Both the position numbers and the translations under genes were made by a program. From contig JAACJM010000122.1 in the NCBI GenBank assembly GCA_013368315.1, forward strand, positions 186,001 to 250,000: 64,000 nucleotides of DNA. Direction: 5' to 3'. Positions 34,409 through 45,579 of the stretch are shown in pieces. The stretch comes from Tetrapyrgos nigripes. Lineage: Eukaryota; Basidiomycota; Agaricomycetes; Agaricales; Campanellaceae. The notes below the pieces were generated by a model. It saw nothing but the letters and a program-made list of their open reading frames with translations. It was not told the DNA's origin and did no database searches. The stretch's first letter is position 1. The number at the start of each line of letters is the position of its first letter.

Positions 34409-36574
34409 ATGGATACGGTGGGCACCGAAACGACTGCGTCAATTGACGACACAATGACACGTATCCTTCGTACTGGGCGACCTGTATCCAAAATGGAAGC
34501 TATAGACATCCAGAACACCGTAGACGACCTCGACTTAGCTATTAGCAGGCAGAAGAAGGACATGCAGGAAGTATACCAGCGGCACCACGAGGAGGAGGAT
34601 GAGGATGAGGAGGCTCTTCGAAAATACGAAGAAAAAATGGCCAACTTCAAAACGTCGCTTGAAGCTCTCCAAACCAAACGAAAACGCTTTCATTCTGCTT
34701 TGTCCCCCATCCGAATGCTTCATCCCGAAATCCTCAGCCTCATTTTTATCACCTACTTCGAACTCTACACCAGCGGCAATTGTTTTGTCGAGTTCGACAC
34801 TTCACCTATTGGCAAATGTAAAACTTCTTGTGGGCTTACACGCCTTGCACTAGTCTGTGCCCATTGGTACGAGGTTCTACTCGAGACCCCTCGCCTGTGG
34901 GGAACAATGACCATCGACATTGGCGCCGGTAACAAGTCACTGGACGACCTCACGCCCGCTATCATGCTCCATTTGGCCCGTTCCAAACAAGCACCCCTTC
35001 ACGTTGACTTTCATTTTGGGGGGAGAGGATTTTCCGCCCGTTTTTGTCACCCTCCTGATTTGAACAGCGCAGATGGCTTTCTACAGATATTTGCGGCAGA
35101 GCAGTCTCGATGGCGTCACCTCAGGATAGATGCCAGGATTTTCTCTTGTCCCGAGTCTGAGGAGCAATTTGACCCTGAAGATCGCTATTTTGCGCCTGAA
35201 GTCAATCCAGACTCAGAAGATGGTGACGCGCTTGCACGACTGGTCACGAAGAGGATGATGCTAAACTTGTTTAACAAACCGGACATTGGCGGGTTCACTT
35301 TTCCCCTTCTGGAAAGCCTTGAGGTTGATGGAGGACAACAAGGGAGCCCGGGAGACCTCGACTTCATCCAACATTGTCCTGTTCTTAAACATCTTTCTCT
35401 ATCCCGATACCCTCCTATCTTCCTATTAAGCCTCCAGAACTGGAATCAGATTACTCGTCTCGAGTTAAAGGCACTTGATGTGGACGATATGCTTGAAGCT
35501 ATTCTCCTGTGCCCAAATGTTGTCAGTGTCAGTGTGGAGATTTCCTTCAAGTACGTTCGACTTTTTGATTTATATGATGACAAAGACGATCCCAAAACTC
35601 CACCAATCCACGTCGTCTCGTCTTCTATACGCGACTTGGCGATTAGGCCGTTTTCTTCGAAGGAAGCGGAGCAATCGCTAACTTGGGAACGTTTGGACAA
35701 GCTTTTGCAGCTATTGACTTGTCCCTCGCTACACTCGTTCGAGTTGGCAATGACTGGATTCATCCGAGACGATTCCGGCACGATTGGACCCCAACGCATG
35801 AAGAAGCTAATGTCCTCTTGGCCAGGAGATACCCTACTCGATTTTATCACCCGAGCTCGCACCGCTGTCGCCGATAATTCCTCTCCCGATGCCGAGTCCC
35901 ATTCCCTTCGTGTCCTCAAACTGAAGGACCTCCCTCTGACGCCAGAAAACCTCCTTTCCATCCTCGAAACAATACCATCTTTGCTTGATCTGACCATTCA
36001 CGAGATGAAACAGCTTAGAAGCGGTCAGTTTGGCCCTGGTTTGGATCATCATATCCCGAACAACACTCTCGTCGATTCGTTTTTCGAGGCCATGATTATT
36101 GATGGGAAAAGACCGGTTATTCTCCCTCTTCTACAAAGAATTGAGTTGAAGCTACATATTTCCTCGCATGAGAAGGATATCGAGAGATTGATACGCTCCC
36201 GGTGGGAAGTTGCTCATGACTCCAATCGTTCCGAATCCCACTGTGTCAATCCGTTGCAGTGCGCTGTCATCGAGCTCATAGGCGACTCGGACAATCAGCC
36301 CAGGGATTGGTTTGCAGAATCCGAGTCCGAGTCTGGATCTGGTTTGTACGGTATCAGGGATGCAGGGATGTTGATCAAGGTTGCATGGGAGACTCCGGGA
36401 GAGAGGGAACAGGGGGAGAAGGGTAGGGTCGTCATTCCTCTGAAAGACACCCCCGGGTCTGAGGGTGATCAGAAGCCTCAGGGCTTGTATGATGACGATT
36501 TGGATGTGGATGTGGATGAATACTTTACTAGCCGTACTGTGGGAAAGGCGAGGGGGGTAGGGTCATTCCTCTGA
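34409..36574 (+). CDS. F-box protein, agaricomycete expanded family
   Basis: A single open frame of 721 residues from the ATG at 34409; upstream codons lack an ATG. Residues about 25-95 are Glu/Lys-rich and predicted to form a coiled coil, followed by the F-box-like core (PIRMLHPEILSLIFITYF) and the usual LTRLALVCAHWYEVLLETPRLW block, typical of expanded Agaricomycete F-box families. The remainder has leucine-rich segments (for example LRVLKLKDLPLTPENLLSIL). Known members are SKP1-binding adaptors of SCF ubiquitin ligases; the substrate is unknown. The acidic tail of the paralogue at 42023 is lost here because a run of six G at about 36552-36557 puts the frame out by one, ending at TGA 36572-36574; the other frame would run on to a tail ending DDSDY at 36648. 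It stands divergent to copy D. Confidence 0.85.
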   Translation: MDTVGTETTASIDDTMTRILRTGRPVSKMEAIDIQNTVDDLDLAISRQKKDMQEVYQRHHEEEDEDEEALRKYEEKMANFKTSLEALQTKRKRFHSALSPIRMLHPEILSLIFITYFELYTSGNCFVEFDTSPIGKCKTSCGLTRLALVCAHWYEVLLETPRLWGTMTIDIGAGNKSLDDLTPAIMLHLARSKQAPLHVDFHFGGRGFSARFCHPPDLNSADGFLQIFAAEQSRWRHLRIDARIFSCPESEEQFDPEDRYFAPEVNPDSEDGDALARLVTKRMMLNLFNKPDIGGFTFPLLESLEVDGGQQGSPGDLDFIQHCPVLKHLSLSRYPPIFLLSLQNWNQITRLELKALDVDDMLEAILLCPNVVSVSVEISFKYVRLFDLYDDKDDPKTPPIHVVSSSIRDLAIRPFSSKEAEQSLTWERLDKLLQLLTCPSLHSFELAMTGFIRDDSGTIGPQRMKKLMSSWPGDTLLDFITRARTAVADNSSPDAESHSLRVLKLKDLPLTPENLLSILETIPSLLDLTIHEMKQLRSGQFGPGLDHHIPNNTLVDSFFEAMIIDGKRPVILPLLQRIELKLHISSHEKDIERLIRSRWEVAHDSNRSESHCVNPLQCAVIELIGDSDNQPRDWFAESESESGSGLYGIRDAGMLIKVAWETPGEREQGEKGRVVIPLKDTPGSEGDQKPQGLYDDDLDVDVDEYFTSRTVGKARGVGSFL

Positions 36575-37117
36575 AAGACGTTGATGACTCTGAAGAATCT
36601 GACGATTCGGGAGACAAAGTGACTAGTGGTGATGACTCGGACTATTGAAAGGATAGTATACCAATACGTTTGTGCATTGTGCTTAACATCCTGTTTGCCT
36701 TGGGTTGCGGTTACCGTCCGTCTTATCAAGGCGATAGTGCTGTATGGACATAGTATGTAGGTTTCACTAAATCAAGTACCTCTTGCGTCTGTCTACATAT
36801 GAATTTAATGTCAGTTAAATTTTGCAGGCAGTGATGGGTAAGTACACGTATACTTAACCATTCAGCCAATTGATACCCTTCACGATGAGGAGACCTCGTG
36901 GGGCCTGCTTCCAACTGGCTCAACGCGTCAGTGATGACAGTACCGCTACAGTGCTACGTACCGATGAGGGCCCCGGAACGGCATCTGACATAATGTCCAG
37001 CTTTTGATTGGTCGAGCAAGCAGGTCCGTCAGATGTGATGTCATCCCTGTCGTTGCCTCGAATAGGCCTAGGCCAAAAAACCTCAGCTTAAAACCCCGTC
37101 CTTCCATAGTTAAAGCG
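36575..37117. other. Intergenic between F-box and hemerythrin-like genes
   Basis: The first about 75 bp is the out-of-frame remnant of the F-box acidic tail. The rest should contain the F-box gene terminator and the hemerythrin-like promoter. Nothing else is supported. Confidence 0.5.
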
Positions 37118-38012
37118 ATGCTTCGAGCAGCTTCCGTGTCAAACGCCTTTCGTACTATAAGAACTATCACTACCATCAAATTCACTCCCTCCTCCTTCAG
37201 AAACACCTCCCGACCGATACGAAATTCAACTTACGCAAGAACAATGGCGACGTTGACTGCGAAGATTAAGGAGGATCATCAAGAGGTGAGTGAAGCGATG
37301 CCTTTGCTTCTACTTTCTTAGTTCCCTGACGGCTTCATATGCAAAGATGTACGAATACTACGACAACTACGTCAAAGCGTCCGGAGACAGAGATACTCAG
37401 ACTCGTTGGGCCAATCAACTATTCTGGGAAGTTGCGAGGCATGCGGTAGGAGAAGAGATCGTCGTGTACCCGTTGATGGAGCAGCATTTGGGGCAGAAGG
37501 GAATAGAGTTGGCGGATCAGGATAGGAAGGAACATCAGGTATGTGGTCGGCATCGTTTCCCGTCGAAGGCCTAGGATAGTTTCTCACTCTAGTCTTCTAT
37601 GCTTTCGTCCCCAGTACGTCAAAGAGAAACTCCACGCTTTGGAAGGCATGGCCGCTGGTACACCTGAATTCGACTCTACCCTCAAAGCGGTGATGGACCA
37701 TCTTCACAAACACAACGACAGCGAGGAGCGAGAGGATCTACCTCGTCTCGAACCTGCACTTGGAACGGAAGGAAGTAAAGCTGCTGGACAGAGTTTTAGT
37801 AGGACGAAGATGTTTGTTCCGACTCAGTAAGTTTTCACTCGTCTTTCTTTCTTTGTATATGGCGTACGCTGACACAGTCGTACAGTGCACACCCATCTTT
37901 CCCGAACAAACCTCCTTACGAGACGCTTGCTGGATTCATGGCACTGCCCGCTGATAGGCTGAAGGATTTGTTCTTGAAGTTCCCGACTGAGGAGATGAAG
38001 CATCAGTCTTAG
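37118..38012 (+). CDS. Hemerythrin (HHE) domain protein, probably mitochondrial
   Basis: Four exons join in phase: 37118-37285, 37347-37538, 37615-37826 and 37886-38012, giving 232 residues. The first about 42 residues are rich in Arg, Ser and Thr and nearly free of acidic residues, as in a mitochondrial targeting peptide; a second ATG (MATLTAKIKEDHQE) could start a cytosolic form. HHE-type motifs follow: KEDHQE, WEVARHAVGEEIVVYPLMEQH, KEHQ and MDHLHKHNDSEEREDLP, supplying the His and Glu residues expected to bind a di-iron centre. The C-terminus (ETLAGFMALPADRLKDLF) is also typical of fungal members. The family is linked to iron or oxygen/NO sensing, but no specific role can be read here. 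An inverted decayed copy lies downstream. Confidence 0.88.
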
Positions 38013-38495
38013 GACCGCCGTTGAGTAACGAAGGAGTCAGGATTGTAGCAGTATGTATGTAATTCATAGTGTACATTGATTGTCAGGACTGTTTTGTATC
38101 TTGCTTGAAGTCCTATTTGAGATTGTGACAGTATATGACAGCATAGCTTGTAGCTATCCTGCATGCTGCATCGCGTTGGAAGCCTCTTCTCATCACTACT
38201 ATTCTGTAGACTGATAGTAGCCTTGCGGTATTACTGAACCCGACACACTCGTCCAGATCCCTTTGCTCCCTCCAGGTTTAAATTCGATACACATAAGAGT
38301 CAAGGCCTTAGAAAATGAGTACGTGTACGCAAAGACGCGGATAGGGGCATTGGGTACCTTCGACTAAAGGAGTTCTAAGTCACTGTTCAAGATATATACA
38401 TACAACTGCCCTTAGTAGTGGTATTCCTCAACATCTCTCGTGTCTAACTACATGAAATAAAATAAAACAAAACAAACAGCGACTACCCTAGATAG
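38013..38495. other. Intergenic between a gene and its inverted pseudogene
   Basis: About 480 bp between the stop codons of the hemerythrin-like gene (+) and its pseudogene (-). It is AT-rich with short A-runs near 38455-38480. No gene or clear repeat is supported. Confidence 0.5.
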
Positions 38496-39035
38496 CTACT
38501 GAGCGTGCTTCTTCATCTCCTCTGTCGGGAATTTCATAAATATAACTTGTCAATGGGCAGCGCCAAGAAACCTGCCAGGGTCTCGTAAGGGTGGTTTACT
38601 CGGTGTGGATGGATGTGTAATTTATAGTAGTAATCGCGAAAATCAAGGAGAATTAGCACTCATAGTTCTTAGTCACCGTAAAAACTGAAATTGAAGTCGA
38701 TACTCGCTCAGTCGCGGCAAACATCTTCGTCCTACTAAACTCTATCCAGAGGCTCTGAGTCTGCCCCTTTCTACAATCGCAGGCTCAAGGAGAGGCAGAT
38801 CCTTTCGTTCCTCGCTATCATTATGTTCATGAAGATGATCCATCACGATTTTGAGGGTCGAGTCGTACTTGGGTGTGCTGGCAGTCATTCGTTCGAGTTT
38901 GTAGACTTGTTCTTTGACGAACTGGGAGATAATAATAATGTGATGGCTTATCAGTCAAAAGGTTTGAAGAGGATTCTATAAGACTAATACTACGTACCTG
39001 ATGATCCCTCCTGACCCCAGTTCAGTATCAAGATG
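38496..39035 (-). pseudogene. Inverted decayed copy of the hemerythrin-like gene
   Basis: Read on the minus strand, the region up to 38921 matches exon 3 of the gene at 37118 (STLKIVMDHLHEHNDSEERKDLP against STLKAVMDHLHKHNDSEEREDLP) and keeps its splice acceptor. The region ending at 38496 matches exon 4 (PYETLAGFLALP and KFPTEEMK). A GTACGT donor at 38997 follows a CATCAG like that of exon 2. Lesions are a CAG-to-TAG nonsense change near 38740, an indel in exon 4 before KFPTEEMK, and no recognisable exon 1 or most of exon 2. The copy lies tail-to-tail with the functional gene. Confidence 0.8.
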
Positions 39036-41429
39036 AGAACGAATGATCTGATAGTGGTGTAGCCCGTTCGTATCCTTGAGATCGACAACTCGCCTATAGA
39101 GCCACCGATTAGAACGACTCGGACCAGAACAGCGAAAGGAAAAGGAAAAGGGAGAAAAGAAAAGAAAAGAAAGCTGGAGCTCAAGTCTCCGTCATGAAAG
39201 CATGAGACGAACGACACGTCGCAACCTCTGACGAGGATGGTCGATGATGGCCAGATGATAGCAATAGTCTCAGAGGAAGGATGTGAGGGCCACGAGAATA
39301 AAAAGGCGAAAAAAGACACCAGACTCACTTATATAGTAGCCAACGAGCGAGGTATCCCAGCAAACTGCAAATCGAGACCGTGACATTACTCTTCTGCTCG
39401 GAACTTATCGCGTTTACCATCAGACAACTTCCAGGAACAGAGCATAACTGACGATATTATGACAAGTTATGATGGCACTGGCAGAAGGAGAAAAATGATC
39501 AGTACTGAGAAGATATATAAGGAAATGTAGAGAAATATTCAAAGGAGGTATGTTCGGAAGTCTAGTAAACGACAGACAAAAGGCAAATATTTATGGACTT
39601 GCATTCACCCTGAGAGTGATGAAGAGTTTCATCTCTCTACAAATTCAAGCCCGTACACCATTCGGTCCAATCCCAGTCGGCAATACTTAGCTTCCACTAG
39701 TACTACTCTCAAAACTTCTCAGCCATGCTGACTGTAACCGAGCGTATCCTTCATGCTGAAGAACGCGTGCGTGATTTACTGTACTTTATCCGGCGGACTG
39801 GAAGCTGAGAAGCCTGTAACGTTGAAATGATTGTCAGGATCATAAGCGTGAGCTCAAAAACAGGGACAGCAAAAGAGAATAAGTCAAACTGCCACTGAGT
39901 GCCAGAGAATCCAAAAACCACCAAAAACTCACTTCAACGACACACCCAGGGTCAAAGTCCAGATCTCCCTCCCACTACATACCCATCTCGTCTTCCGCTT
40001 CTCAGTCAATGAACATGTCAGATGCCGCTATCACTGTTGAGCAGCTGGCCGCATGATGATGAAGCATTGCAAAGGGGTTGACCAAACATTACACAGCCAC
40101 AATTTCTTTCTTTCTTTACGTCGACGATCCTCCACAACTCTGAGCTTCAGAATACCTACAACCGGTACCAACTAGCGCCAAGAGCATGCTTCAAGTCCTG
40201 ATTTTCGCTTAACCTGGCTGTTTTTATCCCATACAACGGAACAGGCGGGCAGTTGCAGGCGTAGTCGTGACTCGGACCCAACTCGGACCCATCACCCGGG
40301 AGACTCAAATCTCGGATGGAAAGATTCCTTCTGCGTTGGCGTCGGCATCACTGGGCAGACGAATCCTCAATGGAAAGGTTTTTTCATTGAAAACGTGCTG
40401 GAATGTGGTGAGTGTTCTTTTGGGTCACAGACTCTCAGTTGCCATTTAACAGCATTCTTGCTTCTAGGGGCATTTCTTACTAACCGGATGCAAGCATAAA
40501 GACCGACAGCGCCATGCAGTACTTTTGCGTTGTACGGCTGACGAAGCTTTTGCACGAAATCGGTCCCCAAATGGCCCGTTGACGCGTTTTTGCTGATCGT
40601 ACCGACAACACCCTCTGGTCCTGGTTCTTGTCATCTTTCACGGTGAACTCAGAGATGGCCCGCTATCAACTGTGCGCCGTCCGCAGTCGTGCAAGAGAAG
40701 GAACTGCTAGACGTGACTGTTACTAAGTTGTTGGGTTTCTGAAAGGCAGCAACTTGGGGAGAAGGCAAGGAGACGGTGTTGATATTTGCTTCTGGGTATG
40801 GTCTGTGGTATACCGTTGATAGGTATGGAGTATACCCATCTGACTCCATCCTTACCTGACGGTTTGCTCTTCTCTTCGCCCTCCAGTGATTGCCATCGTT
40901 TCCTTCCTCGTCTTTAACGCGTACACATGGCTCATTCATGTTTAAGATATTTACCTGCAGACCTCATGTTTGAGGTTGCTCTCGGGGGCAGCTTGGCTCA
41001 TTAGGCGAAAGAGTGCGAGGAGAAGGCACTGAGTCCCTTAGGATAATTTTGACCTATAGTGCGCACATGTTTGTCTTCAGCTTGACTCCTTGACTGATTA
41101 AACCGCAGGTCGGCTCAACAAACGATCGTGGATATCTTCATTACCTGAATCTACACGTACAACTTCATTCCATCTCCAGTGTAAACCGAATATCGTAGTG
41201 TTGCAATATAGACTCGGACCCGTATTCCAAAAAGAACAGCGATAACTGGGCAAGTACTTTGTTCAGCCTGCTTTCACCTTCCACTACATCAAGCAAGGGC
41301 CCATAGATGTGGAAAGCGTTCAGTATTCGAGAGGCTAAGAGGCGAAGTATGAAGGAGAAATGGAGAGTACACTTGCAGATTGGAAGAGCAAGTTGGCGAC
41401 TTCTCCAGCCTAATGAACCCGAGCTTATA
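39036..41429. other. Gene-poor intergenic stretch
   Basis: About 2.4 kb without a gene I can support. It has a purine-rich strand near 39130-39180 (A/G tract with repeated GAAAAG) and several short open frames without family resemblance. It may hold old relics, but none is recognisable by eye. Confidence 0.5.
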
Positions 41430-42022
41430 CAAGGCAAATACTACAAGGCGGTTGGGCACCCCGGGAATGAGACCTGAGGGTGTTGTTCTAGATCTTTGGC
41501 TCCAAGTGATTGAAAAGTACTCATAGCGGACTGAGACTACTAGAAGACTGGGGAGGAAAAGTTTAAACTGAACTTACTGAAGAAAGAGACGAGCCTCTGA
41601 AGCGAGGTCTAGACCGAACACAGCCACTGCCAAGACGGTCTGACAAAACTTTTCATTATCTCAGGATCCTCCTCCTGCTCCAATAATGGTCCATATCGAT
41701 AATCCTCCGTCCCAATTGATTGGACTTGCTGGGTAAGTTTTTAAAGACATAGCTCTTCCCGACCTAATGCTTTCTTCGAATTTTTAAGGACCTGCAGATA
41801 TCTGGAAGGGGCATCTACGTACTAAACAACTCCCAATCACGGACATTTGGTGGGTCCTTTCACCTTGTGGAAAGCTATTGGATCTTTCTTTAGGAACTCC
41901 ATGATATTAATGAACCTTTGCAGGACGTATGGATAGAGTGGGCACCGAAATGGCCGCGCCGTCAATTGACGACAACACAATGATGTACACGTATTCTTCG
42001 TACTGGGCGACCAGCATCTAGG
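41430..42022 (+). other. Upstream region of the third longer F-box copy
   Basis: Homologous to 21620-22245 and 34005-34408: the ACAAGGCGGTTGGGCACC and CCGGGAATGAGACCT blocks and the palindromic site at 41606 are shared. The ancestral start codon survives as ATGGATAGAGTG (41929), but a 4-bp insertion (near 41982-41986, reading ATGATGTACACG instead of ATGACACG) shifts that frame into a stop at 42016-42018. Confidence 0.65.
41606..41626 (+). promoter_or_regulatory. Palindromic GGTCTAGACC site with CACAGCCA
   Basis: Third instance: GGTCTAGACC then GAACACAGCCA, 417 bp upstream of the presumed start codon at 42023. The following bases (CTGCCAAGACGG) also resemble those after the site at 21856. Confidence 0.45.
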
Positions 42023-44191
42023 ATGGAGGCTACAAGCATCCAGAACACCGTAAACGATCTCGACTTAGCTATTAGCCAGCAGAAGAAGGACATGCAAGAA
42101 GAATACCAGCGGCACCAAGAGGCCGTTCGAAAATACGAAGAAAAAATGGCCAACTTCAAAACGTCGCTTGAGGCTCTCCAAACCAAACGAAAACGCTTTC
42201 ATTCCGCTTTATCCCCCATCCGGATGCTCCATCCCGAAATCCTCAGCCTCATTTTTATCACCTACTTCGAGCTCTACACCAACGGCAATCGTTTTGTCGA
42301 CTCCGACACGCGACCCCAATGTAAAACCTCTTGTGGGCTTACACGTCTTGCGCTAGTGTGTACCCGTTGGTACGAGGTTCTACTCGAGACCCCTCGCCTG
42401 TGGGGAACAATCACCATCGACATTGGAGCCAATAACAAGTCACTAGACCGCCTCACATCCGCTATCATGCGCCATTTGGCGCGTTCCAAGCAAGCTCCGC
42501 TTCACCTTGACTTTCATTTCGGGAGAATAGGAACCATGGCTCGTCATTTCCACCCCCAAAATCTGGACAGCGGAGACGGCTTCCTAGAGATATTTGCTGC
42601 AGAGCAGTCTCGATGGCGTCACGTCAAGATAGATGCCGGGATTTTTATGTGTCCTGATTCTGACAAGTATTTAAAACCTCGAGATGCGTGGTATGAGTCG
42701 AGAGCCAGTTCAGAATCGGAGGATGACTACCCACCTCCACGACTCGTCACGGACAGGGTGATGCAAGACTTGTTTAACAAACCGGAGATTGGCGGGTTCA
42801 CTTTTCCCCTCCTGGAAAGCCTCGAGGTCGATAGAGCAGGTCTTCGACTCCGTGCCATACCGAAACTCGTCTTCATCCAACACTGTCCTATTCTTCAACG
42901 TCTTTCTCTATCCGGATACCCTCCCACCTTCCTATCAGGCCTCCAGAATTGGAATCAAATTACTCGTCTCGACTTAAAAGCGCTTCACGTAGACGATGTG
43001 CTCCAAGCTCTTTCCCTATGCCCAAACGTCGTCAGTGTGCAGATTGCCCTCGAGTGCATTCCACATTACGTTGTAGCCCATGTTGACGATGACGATCCTG
43101 ATCCTCAACCAAGCCATGTTGTCTCGTCTTCTATTCGCGACTTGACGATTACGGTGTCTCCTCCGAAAGACCGGACGCAACCGCTGACTTGGGGATCTTT
43201 GGACGAGCTTTTGCGGCTATTGATCTGTCCCTCGCTACAATCCTTCGAGTTGGCGATAACTGGACTCATCCGAGACGATCCCGGTTTTAGTTTCCGACGC
43301 ATGAAGAAGCTAATATCCACTTGGCCAGCAGATACCCTATTCGATTTCATCACCCGAACTCGCACCAATTTCACCGATAATTCCGCCTCTCCCGATGCCG
43401 GGTTGCACTCTCTTCGTGTCCTGAAACTGAAGGACCTCCCTCTGACGCCAGAAAACCTCCTTTCTATCCTCGAAATGATACCATCTTTGCGTGATCTGAC
43501 CGTTCACGAGATGAAGGAACGTAGAAGCACATGGTCAGGCCCCCGATGTAATCATCATATCCCGAATAACACTCTCGTCGATTCGTTTTTTGAGGCCATG
43601 ATAATTGATGGGAGAAGACCGATCATTCTTCCTCATCTACAAAGAATCGAGCTGAAGTTGCATATTTCTTCACATGAAAAAGACATCGAGAAAGTGATAC
43701 ACACTCGCTGGGACGTTGCTCATGATTCCGCTTGTTCCTCCTCCCCTGCCGATCAATTACAATGTGCTGTCATCGAGCTCATAGGCGACTCGGAGAATCA
43801 GCCCAGGGATTGGTTTTCAGAGTCTGAGTCCGGGTCTGGGTCTGGTCTGTATGGGATCAGGAATGCAGGAATGTTGATCAAGGTTGCATGGGAGACTCCG
43901 GGAGAGAAGGAACAGGGGCAGGAGAAGGGTAGGGTTGTCATTCCTCTGAAAGACGGCCCCGGGCCTGAAGTTGATCAGAAGCCTCAAGGCTTAGATGATG
44001 ACGATTTGGATGTGGATGTGGATGAATACTTTGCTGGCACAGAGCTTAGGGATGGATGGGGGACCGGAGCAAAGGGGAAGGAAGAAGGGAGGGTTTTGCG
44101 TAGGGTCATCATGAGGGCTGTGGAGTCAGAGGAATCCGAGGATTTGGAAGGTCTGGAAGAGGAAGGGGATGGTGAAGATGATGATTACTAA
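42023..44191 (+). CDS. F-box protein, second longer family member, short N-terminus
   Basis: Open frame of 722 residues starting at the ATG at 42023, which aligns with residue about 24 of the paralogue at 34409. The upstream ancestral start is disconnected by a 4-bp insertion, so this internal ATG would have to serve. Coiled coil (residues 5-55), F-box core (PIRMLHPEILSLIFITYF) and LTRLALVCTRWYEVLLETPRLW follow, with leucine-rich segments and an acidic, Gly-rich C-terminus ending DGEDDDY that the other copy has lost. Expected role is SKP1-binding adaptor of an SCF ubiquitin ligase; target unknown. Many substitutions between the copies leave the F-box core unchanged, suggesting past constraint. 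Confidence 0.82.
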   Translation: MEATSIQNTVNDLDLAISQQKKDMQEEYQRHQEAVRKYEEKMANFKTSLEALQTKRKRFHSALSPIRMLHPEILSLIFITYFELYTNGNRFVDSDTRPQCKTSCGLTRLALVCTRWYEVLLETPRLWGTITIDIGANNKSLDRLTSAIMRHLARSKQAPLHLDFHFGRIGTMARHFHPQNLDSGDGFLEIFAAEQSRWRHVKIDAGIFMCPDSDKYLKPRDAWYESRASSESEDDYPPPRLVTDRVMQDLFNKPEIGGFTFPLLESLEVDRAGLRLRAIPKLVFIQHCPILQRLSLSGYPPTFLSGLQNWNQITRLDLKALHVDDVLQALSLCPNVVSVQIALECIPHYVVAHVDDDDPDPQPSHVVSSSIRDLTITVSPPKDRTQPLTWGSLDELLRLLICPSLQSFELAITGLIRDDPGFSFRRMKKLISTWPADTLFDFITRTRTNFTDNSASPDAGLHSLRVLKLKDLPLTPENLLSILEMIPSLRDLTVHEMKERRSTWSGPRCNHHIPNNTLVDSFFEAMIIDGRRPIILPHLQRIELKLHISSHEKDIEKVIHTRWDVAHDSACSSSPADQLQCAVIELIGDSENQPRDWFSESESGSGSGLYGIRNAGMLIKVAWETPGEKEQGQEKGRVVIPLKDGPGPEVDQKPQGLDDDDLDVDVDEYFAGTELRDGWGTGAKGKEEGRVLRRVIMRAVESEESEDLEGLEEEGDGEDDDY

Positions 44192-45548
44192 AAGGATAGT
44201 CACCGAGCTGTATTACATTGTGGTCCAGCGTCTTTTGTGCTATGGGTTTTCTATTACAGGGTACAGCTTCTTCGCGTCTATGCATGTCCATAGATGACTG
44301 AAAGCAATAAATATGTACTATTTATTATCCAGGTAGATACAAAAGGTATCCGATGTGCACTAAGGATACGACCCTAGCAGATTGGAAGGGACAGCATCCT
44401 GTGGATGGAGAAATACGCTTTAGAATGCGAACACGCACGTGATGACCGTTGAAGCCTTCTGTCAGTGGTCACCATCCCTTCAGTTTTGGCATTGTCTCTG
44501 TTCAGGTTTGCCCAGCTTCATCAGTGCGTGTCCTCACTGGAAGTAATATTTATGCTCTGATGCGTTCCAAATGTCTTAGTACCAGCTCAAATTCCAATGG
44601 ACCGTTCCTTCACAACTTCTGACCGTCTCAAGGAACTCGTACCCGACTCACCCTTGTTCGGTACCGTTGCTTTACCAAAGGAACTCGTCGTCCCAGGAGC
44701 GCTAGCCTTGCTTCATTGCTTCAGAAACAAAACCCAAGCCGATTCTTGATAATTCGGTTTGGTTATCCATGACGAAATGGCGGCCAACTCTGGCAGCTGA
44801 GCTATGGCGTCGTTGGGCTCTGTATCGTGACAGTCTAGAGGACGGAGCAGATGTAGGGAGATCGGAATGGTCATTGGGATGGATGTCATGGGACGGGATT
44901 GAAGTACCCAGTGGTGAAGCCGGTGGGTTTTTCATCCCTTCTGCGTTCGTTGGGGCTCGTCTTTCCCCCAACTTGGACATCTCAAGTTTGGTCATACGGC
45001 TCATCAAACTTTTTTTATTAATCTGTTTAGGCTCTCCCTGTTCACGATGCTTTCAAAGCCGTCTTGGTACTCTAGCGACAACTTTTGAGCGACAAAGTCA
45101 CCAAAGAGTGGAGAGAGGAGCGGCAGGTGAGGATAACGCGAAGGACCTCGATGCAAATGACGAAAGATATGGTAGATATGGCATGAGGAGAGGAGAGGAG
45201 AAGCAAAGTGAGCATTGTACAAATACTCTGGTGAGTAAGTTTCTTTTTTTTTCCTATCTGTTCTCCCGCCCTTGGCTGAGCTAACGGTACATATTATTAT
45301 CCAGCCTACCTCAAGGAGTATCTAATCATGGCTACCACAGACTTGCGTAATGTCTACACGCGGGAGCTCAGCAAATCGTAACATCTTGACCCGTCACCCA
45401 ATATCGGATCTTGCGCAGAGTACATCCTCCAACAAACACTTTTTGAATCCCAATCCATCCAGTACCCTTCATTTCCCACGCCCTCAACGTCGGTCCACAG
45501 TCGTCTTTGGACGCTCATGCAGTGTGGATGAGGGAATAAAGACGGCTG

Positions 45549-45579
45549 GGTCTAGACGCGTCTAGGCTGAACACAGCCA
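45549..45579 (+). promoter_or_regulatory. Variant of the TCTAGAC / CACAGCCA motif
   Basis: GGTCTAGACGCGTCTAGG followed by CTGAACACAGCCAC: an extended, imperfectly duplicated form of the palindrome seen upstream of the F-box genes. No F-box gene follows, so it could be a displaced relic of such an upstream region. Confidence 0.35.

Noticed and set aside
38200..38300. Possible tRNA-like promoter boxes (GGTTTAAATTCGA near 38275)
   Set aside because: The box deviates from the consensus and no cloverleaf with acceptor stem could be drawn.
44769..45284. 171-residue open frame
   Set aside because: No recognisable domain, overlapped by an equally open minus-strand frame, and its end runs into splice-like and poly-T sequence; not supported as a gene.
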